Shown here one piece after another: positions 5,054 through 9,403 of a stretch of DNA of 9,403 nucleotides (positions are counted from its first letter, which is position 1; every line of letters begins with the position of its first letter). The position numbers and the translations under genes were made by a program. Source of the stretch: Methanoregula sp. (GTDB lineage Archaea > Halobacteriota > Methanomicrobia > Methanomicrobiales > Methanospirillaceae); the NCBI GenBank assembly GCA_013331015.1, contig DUHF01000184.1:1-9403 (forward strand), in the 5' to 3' direction. The notes under the pieces are model-generated. The model was not told the origin of the DNA and searched no databases. It worked only from the letters and a program-made list of their open reading frames with translations.

Positions 5054-5928
5054 GTTATTGTGATGTCGTGCACCACATGCCAGGCATGCGGGCGGTACTT
5101 CTTCACCTTATGTACTCGAATGCCACAAGAAAAACCTGCGCTTTCCACGATTGCCCGTACCGAATCTTCCGGTCCTTCGATGGCGTGGAGATGGATGGTG
5201 CTGCCCGGCCGGACATGGCGGAGAGCAATGGTGAGCATACCGGTTGCATCGAAGTGCCCCATGACGATCCGGTCATAGATGCCGTCAAGCAGGTTGCGAC
5301 AGTCGCCCGGTGAGACCGTGATACGGTCTGCAAGCCGGTTCTCCACGGCATTGCGCTGCAGGTACCCGCAGGCAACCGGGTTGATCTCCATGGCATGGAC
5401 CCGTGCCCCGGCTCCAGCCATCGGGATGGTGAAGTACCCGACGCCGGCGAACATGTCAGCAACCCGTTCCGTGGTATTCCCCTGACGGATCAGCTGCGCG
5501 ATCCGGCTCTTCTCGGTCCGGTTGCCCTGCGAGAACATCACTTTTGACGGGTCGAGGTGGTACACGTACCCGCTCTCGCGGTGCCGTGTCTCACCGCACT
5601 CGCCCCAGACAACCTCGGTCCGGGGTATCCGCGTGATGTCATCGAGCGCTTCGCGCCAGATGACGCCCCGGGGATTCTTAAGGTTCACGATACGGGTGAT
5701 ATCCTCTGCCGTGGGCCGCATTCCGTGGACTACTGCAATGTCGCCGATCAGGTAAAACCCGCGGCCGGTATAGGCCGGCTCTGCGGTGATTTCCCGGTCA
5801 AACGATCTCCCGGGAAGGACCGGCACCCATGCGATATCCCCCTCAACGTACGGCCTCCGGGACCGGTCCACCCAGTCCTCATCCTGGATTTTGCCGAGTC
5901 GCTCCTTACCAATCCCCCGGACACGCAT
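5050..5928 (-). CDS. taw2: tRNA(Phe) wybutosine-pathway aminocarboxypropyltransferase, Taw2/TYW2-type (Trm5 superfamily)
   Basis: This 292-residue class I SAM-dependent enzyme belongs to the Trm5/TYW2 family. Its C-terminal catalytic fold starts near residue 125 with KVMFSQGNRTEKSRIA (129-144), then motif I DMFAGVGYFTIPMA (158-171), motif II AMEINP (179-184), RIVMGHFDATG (220-230) and the end block VKKYRPHAWHVVHDI (275-289). Trm5 methyltransferases carry an NPP-like motif where this protein has MGHFDAT. The [VI]MG[YH] pattern there is typical of TYW2/Taw2, which transfers the aminocarboxypropyl group of SAM to 4-demethylwyosine at position 37 of tRNA(Phe). The N-terminal third is the family's less conserved region. 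It starts 3 nt after the NMD3 stop with an AGGT upstream, and overlaps coaBC by 4 nt. Trm5-type m1G37 methyltransferase is the alternative, judged less likely. Confidence 0.85.
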   Translation of the reverse strand: MRVRGIGKERLGKIQDEDWVDRSRRPYVEGDIAWVPVLPGRSFDREITAEPAYTGRGFYLIGDIAVVHGMRPTAEDITRIVNLKNPRGVIWREALDDITRIPRTEVVWGECGETRHRESGYVYHLDPSKVMFSQGNRTEKSRIAQLIRQGNTTERVADMFAGVGYFTIPMAGAGARVHAMEINPVACGYLQRNAVENRLADRITVSPGDCRNLLDGIYDRIVMGHFDATGMLTIALRHVRPGSTIHLHAIEGPEDSVRAIVESAGFSCGIRVHKVKKYRPHAWHVVHDITIT

Positions 5929-5931
5929 CGT

Positions 5932-6972
5932 TTACCTGACAATTACCAGATCGTCCCCGTCGCGAAGAACGCCGACATGGTCCCCGGCCCGGACCTCCAT
6001 CCACGAGAGCGCCCTGAACTCTTTTGTCTGCTGGGAGAGGGGATCCATGACGCCGATGGTCTTTTTGTCGGCATAGGCCACGAGCGCTGATTCCGGGCTC
6101 CGGGCATTCCCGATGATTCGCTCCACGTCCTCGTCACGAATGGATTTGGGCGACCCGTCATTCAGATCCATGGCCCGGACATAGCGTGATTCCACCCGGT
6201 CGACCTGGAGGTACCGGCCCTTCACTTTCACCACATCGTATTTCTGGAAACGGGGGAGCCGGACCGAGTAGGTGATCCGGAAGAGCTGCCGCCCGTTCTT
6301 CTCCCCGACCAGTTTGGGGTGGGTGGTGTACCTGCCGCCCAGCTGGGCAACGATCCGCTGCGAGATGAGCTGGCCGATGTGCTGGGTGCCAATGGTAATA
6401 TCGAGGCCGTCCTTGTTCGGGGTCATGTCGGAGATGAACGAGAGGCGTTCGCCGCCGGCCTGGAGCGAGTCTTCGGCCTCCTGCGCGATCGAGGATGCCA
6501 CCTGCGTCTCGTAACTGCTGGTCGGCCTGCCCTCGGCCCGGACCTGCACGATCCCTTCGTAATAACTTCCGCTGATCCGGTTGCAGCGGTCGCACTGCTC
6601 CTTGTGCCAGACGATCTCGACTGTACAGGAGTCCTCAACGGGTTTCTTGTACAGGAGCGCCCGTATCTTCAGGTACGCCCGTGAACGGTTGACCGTGAGG
6701 TCTTCGACCACGACTTCAATGGTCGGCTTTTTTGCCTGCTCGTGGAAATGGACTGCCGTCCGGGCAAGGTCAGGGGCGATCTCTGCCCGGGTGCGTTCCG
6801 TGTCGGTCCACGTGTTCGCCTGCTTCATCGCTCCGCAGCTGGGGCATTCGGTATGAGTGACCCGGTTGTCGCAGGAGAACCACGGCTCGCTGCCGATCCG
6901 GCACTGGGTGCAGAGCCCGGGCTGTTCGGTTGGTTTGCCGCATTTGGGGCAGAAATTATCCTTGATACTCAT
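5932..6972 (-). CDS. nmd3: NMD3 family ribosome-associated protein, archaeal
   Basis: This 346-residue protein matches archaeal NMD3. Four CxxC pairs are visible: CPKC (8-11), CTQC (21-24), CPSC (43-46) and CDRC (127-130), which build the zinc-binding N-terminal part. The middle (about 80-240) has VEIVWHKEQCDRC (118-130) and GSYYEGIVQVRAEG (135-148), the latter being the family's diagnostic region. The C-terminal third (about 245-346) is rich in short beta strands, ending in an OB- or SH3-like segment around 325-346. Eukaryotic NMD3 is the nuclear export adaptor of the large ribosomal subunit. In archaea, which have no nucleus, a role in large-subunit maturation or anti-association is presumed. 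The start at 6972 overlaps the TGA of DUF424 (ATGA), with AGGT ten bases upstream, and the Taw2 gene follows after 3 nt. Confidence 0.95.
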   Translation of the reverse strand: MSIKDNFCPKCGKPTEQPGLCTQCRIGSEPWFSCDNRVTHTECPSCGAMKQANTWTDTERTRAEIAPDLARTAVHFHEQAKKPTIEVVVEDLTVNRSRAYLKIRALLYKKPVEDSCTVEIVWHKEQCDRCNRISGSYYEGIVQVRAEGRPTSSYETQVASSIAQEAEDSLQAGGERLSFISDMTPNKDGLDITIGTQHIGQLISQRIVAQLGGRYTTHPKLVGEKNGRQLFRITYSVRLPRFQKYDVVKVKGRYLQVDRVESRYVRAMDLNDGSPKSIRDEDVERIIGNARSPESALVAYADKKTIGVMDPLSQQTKEFRALSWMEVRAGDHVGVLRDGDDLVIVR

Positions 6973-7262
6973 AGCAGGTAGACCTGTGCGTGGGGAATCT
7001 TGCCGATCATGATGCAGCAGGAGCGGTCAACAAGCCCGAGACCGGCCGCAACACTGACCGAGCGCTCACCGATGAGATTGATGTTACCGGCTCTCTTTAA
7101 GGCTTCTGTCACCTCGGCCTCCGTTGCCGGGCATGAGCCATAGAATGACTCGGTTATCATTATGGTCATCGTTTCGGTGCGGAGCGTCGTGTTGATCAGT
7201 TCGCGGTCGCAGACTGCCACGATGTCCCCCCCATCCGGGGAACGATGGATCTTTAAGAACAT
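6969..7262 (-). CDS. DUF424 family protein
   Basis: This small 97-residue protein fits the archaeal DUF424 family. It opens MFLKIHRSPDGGDIVAVCDREL (give or take, residues 1-22 in two blocks: MFLKIHRSPDGG, then DIVAVCDREL), with SFYGSCPAT (39-47) in the middle and a glycine-rich NLIGERSVSVAAGLGLV stretch near residues 61-77, ending with a hydrophobic strand. No biochemical function is established that I know of. The frame is open 16 codons further upstream to 7310, but that extension runs into the upstream stop region and lacks similarity to the family start, so 7262 is used; no good Shine-Dalgarno precedes it. The ATGA overlap with NMD3 implies coupled translation, and neighbourhood with NMD3 and Taw2 hints at a translation- or ribosome-linked role (inference). 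Confidence 0.88.
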   Translation of the reverse strand: MFLKIHRSPDGGDIVAVCDRELINTTLRTETMTIMITESFYGSCPATEAEVTEALKRAGNINLIGERSVSVAAGLGLVDRSCCIMIGKIPHAQVYLL

Positions 7263-7312
7263 TGGGTACGTAATTGACGGGCAAAATGAAAAAGGTAAGC
7301 CGACCCCCAATT
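7263..7312 (-). other. 50-bp spacer between hydrolase gene and DUF424
   Basis: This is the largest gap within the block from MCM to CoaBC. On the minus strand a TTTTTCATTTTG T-rich stretch follows the hydrolase stop codon and could weaken transcription. No convincing TATA box or Shine-Dalgarno is visible, so it is unclear whether DUF424-NMD3-Taw2-CoaBC has its own promoter. Confidence 0.35.
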
Positions 7313-8143
7313 TTACGCAAGGGTGATATCCACGCCATAGACCTTCTGCACGGTCTCGCCATGGATGCGGTGGCAGTCATCTTCCGTGATGAGACCGGCT
7401 TCCAGCAGTTTTTTTGTGTACCGGGGCACGGACTTTGGCCCGATCACGGCGCCCGGCCGGGAGTTCTCGTCCATGTAATCGCTCTCGAGCGTGAAGGGCC
7501 GGCCGCTGCGGACGAGATCTGCGATCCCCTCGTATTTTGCAATGAAGGACGGGTGGAGCGGGGTATCCGGTGTAGCGTAATGCTTGACCACGCGCTCCAC
7601 CGGTATTCCGGCTTCCCGGGCCATCCTGACAACATCGCTGCACGGCCCGCTCTCGGCATGGATCTGGAGTGCACAGGAGCAGTCGGCAGCAAGGAAAAGG
7701 GCGTGGGCCAGCACCTCATTGGAAAGTGCCATGACCTCCTCCTCAACCGGGTAGTGGGGCCGGCCGCTCTTGAGCGCTACTGCCGTTCCTTCCTTTACAT
7801 ACTGCGCAGCGCAATCGAGGCCGGCCATCATGAGATCGGCTGCCTCGCGAAGGGACATGCGTTCGGTAAGGCGCCCGATCTCGGCCGGGTGGACGCCGAG
7901 CACGGGAAACACGACAACCCCGGTCTCCGCAACCATTCCCGCGACCCGGATCGTCTCATCAAAGACCCGGGCATAATCAGCTCCGCAAACCGGATGGACG
8001 CCAAGCGACCACGAGGGTTTGGAGACAAGGAAGATGTGGGTTCCTCCGGCCCGGAAAAAGTCCTTTGCCGCCTCAACCCCCCGCCCGTTGACCGGGTCGA
8101 TGTGGATATGATCGTCAGTTATCGGATACACCGGGGATCTCAT
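7313..8143 (-). CDS. TatD-like metal-dependent hydrolase (COG1831-type, amidohydrolase superfamily)
   Basis: This 276-residue TIM-barrel-type hydrolase has the metal-site pattern of the TatD/amidohydrolase group. It shows the DDHIHID HxH motif (His12, His14), GVHPAE (83-88), QIHAES (160-165, His162), VKHYA (187-190, His188) and TLESDYMD (218-225, Asp222). The RAGGTHIFLVSKPSWSLG stretch (31-48) is characteristic of the archaeal COG1831 branch. Substrate and pathway are unknown. Where TatD proteins and, as I recall, many relatives have a GE(V/I)G metal-binding glutamate, this protein reads ALKSGRPHYP (123-132), with Lys125 at that position. The ATG at 8143 has a GGAG six bases upstream and lies inside the mptD gene (29-nt overlap); a GTG at 8131 is a weaker alternative. 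Confidence 0.88.
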   Translation of the reverse strand: MRSPVYPITDDHIHIDPVNGRGVEAAKDFFRAGGTHIFLVSKPSWSLGVHPVCGADYARVFDETIRVAGMVAETGVVVFPVLGVHPAEIGRLTERMSLREAADLMMAGLDCAAQYVKEGTAVALKSGRPHYPVEEEVMALSNEVLAHALFLAADCSCALQIHAESGPCSDVVRMAREAGIPVERVVKHYATPDTPLHPSFIAKYEGIADLVRSGRPFTLESDYMDENSRPGAVIGPKSVPRYTKKLLEAGLITEDDCHRIHGETVQKVYGVDITLA

Positions 8144-8468
8144 GGCACTCCACGATCTGCATCAGCGGGTAGCCGTCATGCGGGGCGAGTCGCGCCCGGC
8201 AGTAGGCAAATCCCACGCGGGTGACGATCTCCACCTCGTACATCAGGCCACAGAGTTCGCTGTACCCGAAGAGGTTTTCGGTCATCCTGCTCCGGTCCAG
8301 CCGGACCGTGATCTCCTCGACATATGGCTGGAGGATCACGGCTTTCTCGATTGCGGATTCAACACTTGCTGCCGAATTGCGGGAGATGGGCGTTCCCACC
8401 CACTGGTGGTAGAGCGCCCCGAGCTTGATTGCGGCTTCAAAGATTGCCTGTTCCCTGTCGCTGACCAT
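8115..8468 (-). CDS. mptD: Dihydroneopterin aldolase, archaeal MptD type
   Basis: This 117-residue protein matches the archaeal family once called DUF381, which includes the methanogen dihydroneopterin aldolase MptD. The family cleaves 7,8-dihydroneopterin (or a related pterin) to 6-hydroxymethyl-7,8-dihydropterin and glycolaldehyde, an early step toward methanopterin. Blocks seen are SDREQAIFEAAIKLGALYHQ (3-22), VGTPIS (24-29), LQPYVEEITVRLDR (46-59), FGYSELCGLMYEV (67-79) and GYPLMQI (99-105). Polar residues likely in the active site are Glu11, His21 and Tyr69 (inference from conservation as recalled). It is unrelated in sequence to bacterial FolB. A GAGG seven bases before the ATG overlaps the MCM stop region, only 9 nt downstream of that gene, so the two are probably co-transcribed. 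Its presence is the best sign that the organism is a methanogen or a close relative. Confidence 0.88.
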   Translation of the reverse strand: MVSDREQAIFEAAIKLGALYHQWVGTPISRNSAASVESAIEKAVILQPYVEEITVRLDRSRMTENLFGYSELCGLMYEVEIVTRVGFAYCRARLAPHDGYPLMQIVECHEIPGVSDN

Positions 8469-8477
8469 GGTATTGCC

Positions 8478-9403
8478 TCATATCAACTGGATGATGCCGG
8501 ACTTCGGCTCCATCGCCTCGCCATGCCGGAGGAGCATATCGATGCCCTCCTTGACCTTCTCGCGCGGGAAGCCTTTGCCGCTGACCGCGTCGATCACCTG
8601 GTCGATAGAGGCCCGCCGGCCTTCGCCGCCAATGTCGCGGATGGCGTCCTTGATGACCCGGACGATATCGCGCTTCTCTTTCGAGATGCCGGTGACCACC
8701 TTGTCGATGTCGAAGGTGCCGGTCTTGGCATCGTACGCGATCTGGCGCAGGCAGGCATCCACGATATGGATGACCCGCTCCGCATCGCTTGTGTCGATGG
8801 TGCTCGACAACCGGATCCGTGCGCTCGCCTCGGCAAGCCGGACAAGGGCTTCGAGCTGCCGGGCGGTGACGGGCACCGGCTTGTTGGGCTCGGCGATCCC
8901 CCTGAGCTTGAGGTAGTACGAGACCAGCGCCTCCTTTGCCTCGTCAGAGACCATGGGGAAGCAGTTGCGTTTGGCATAGGCCACGTATTTCCGGAAGAGG
9001 CCCGGGTCGATATCCGGCATGACCGGCTTGAGCTGCTGGGCGATGTATTCGTCCGTGACACCGGGAATGGGGGTCTTCTTGTGCTGGGCGATCAGTTCCC
9101 CGGTGATGTGGGCTTTTAAGATATGCTCCGCAATCGCAAGGTCGCGCTTCTGCTCCGGCTGGTCGGTCATGATAAAGATGAGATCGAAACGGGAGAGGAG
9201 ACTCGGGGGCATGTTGATCTGGTCGGAGAGGTCGCCGAACATGTCGAACCGCCCGTACTTCGGGTTCGCTGCTCCGAGGAGCGCGCACCGGGACTTCATA
9301 GTTGCGGTGATCCCGGCTTTTGCAACGCTGATGGACTGCTGCTCCATGGCCTCGTGCAGGGCCGAGCGGTCGCCCTTCTCCATCTTGTCCATCTCGTCGA
9401 CTG
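8478..9403 (-). CDS. mcm: MCM replicative DNA helicase, C-terminal part (5' end outside window)
   Basis: About 307 codons are present; the N-terminal DNA-binding domains and Walker A lie beyond the right edge. The fragment opens inside the Walker B motif, VDEMDKM (9401-9381), followed by GDRSALHEAMEQQ with the pre-sensor helix-loop start. Sensor 1 is AANPKYGRFD (about 9275-9243). The arginine finger is in PPSLLSRFDLIF (about 9209-9174). The sensor 2 region TARQLEALVRLAEASARIRLS lies around 8866-8801 in two blocks. The last 60 or so residues form the winged-helix domain typical of archaeal MCM. The hexamer unwinds DNA ahead of the replication fork using ATP. No intein or frameshift is visible in this part. 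The stop is 9 nt before mptD. Full-length archaeal MCM is usually about 650-700 residues, so slightly under half is here. Confidence 0.96.
   Translation of the reverse strand, partial: VDEMDKMEKGDRSALHEAMEQQSISVAKAGITATMKSRCALLGAANPKYGRFDMFGDLSDQINMPPSLLSRFDLIFIMTDQPEQKRDLAIAEHILKAHITGELIAQHKKTPIPGVTDEYIAQQLKPVMPDIDPGLFRKYVAYAKRNCFPMVSDEAKEALVSYYLKLRGIAEPNKPVPVTARQLEALVRLAEASARIRLSSTIDTSDAERVIHIVDACLRQIAYDAKTGTFDIDKVVTGISKEKRDIVRVIKDAIRDIGGEGRRASIDQVIDAVSGKGFPREKVKEGIDMLLRHGEAMEPKSGIIQLI

Noticed and set aside
4124..5278. Long plus-strand open frame (384 codons) opposite coaBC and taw2
   Set aside because: It spans two well-identified minus-strand genes and has no recognisable motif; high GC readily creates such antisense frames.
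7263..7310. N-terminal extension of DUF424 to an ATG at 7310
   Set aside because: It adds 16 residues not expected in the family, whose members begin at the MxLKxHR-like block.
7274..8224. Plus-strand open frame (316 codons) opposite the TatD-like gene
   Set aside because: Shadow of a gene with clear metal-binding motifs; no domain recognised.
8142..9119. Plus-strand open frame (325 codons) opposite mptD and MCM
   Set aside because: Asp/His/Leu-rich composition is typical of reading antisense to a GC-rich gene, and MCM on the other strand is certain.
1..9403. tRNA, rRNA, CRISPR, insertion sequence, integrase or attachment site
   Set aside because: I looked for cloverleaf arms, regularly spaced repeats, transposase motifs and terminal repeats and saw none; the gaps are at most 115 bp.

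Overview
The window is a densely packed archaeal chromosome segment in which every gene I can support lies on the minus strand, so it reads from 9403 down to 1. The gene set is archaeal: an MCM helicase, an NMD3 homologue, a DUF424 protein, a Taw2-type wybutosine enzyme, the archaeal pantoate kinase/phosphopantothenate synthetase pair and a replication factor C small-subunit-like protein. A methanopterin-type dihydroneopterin aldolase (MptD) points to a methanogen. Together with GC-rich coding and roadblock/LC7 proteins, this suggests a euryarchaeon of the order Methanomicrobiales (inference; the species cannot be read from the window).

Block A (9403 to 3878, in transcription order) is a housekeeping string: MCM C-terminal part (cut by the window edge), MptD, a TatD-like metal hydrolase of the COG1831 type, DUF424, NMD3, Taw2 and CoaBC. 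Gaps are 9, -29, 50, -4, 3 and -4 nt, consistent with one or two operons covering replication, pterin cofactor synthesis, ribosome/tRNA function and CoA synthesis.

Block B (3767 to 1851) is a small cassette that looks like signal transduction: a two-TM protein ending in a HAMP domain with no output domain, a stand-alone roadblock/LC7 protein, and a larger protein with an uncharacterised N-terminal domain, a Pro/Ala-rich linker of about 120 residues and a C-terminal roadblock-like domain. A TATA-like box with an adjacent perfect 14-bp palindrome lies in front of it, and a perfect 10-bp stem-loop lies between its first two genes. This is the least explained part of the window.

Block C (1750 to 1) returns to CoA synthesis with pantoate kinase and 4-phosphopantoate-beta-alanine ligase (4-nt overlap), followed by an RFC small-subunit-like clamp-loader gene that overlaps the ligase by 64 nt and is cut by the window edge. 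Pantoate kinase, the ligase and CoaBC catalyse pantoate to 4'-phosphopantetheine, so the signalling cassette sits inside a CoA-biosynthesis neighbourhood. No tRNA, rRNA, CRISPR array, insertion sequence or other mobile element was seen.
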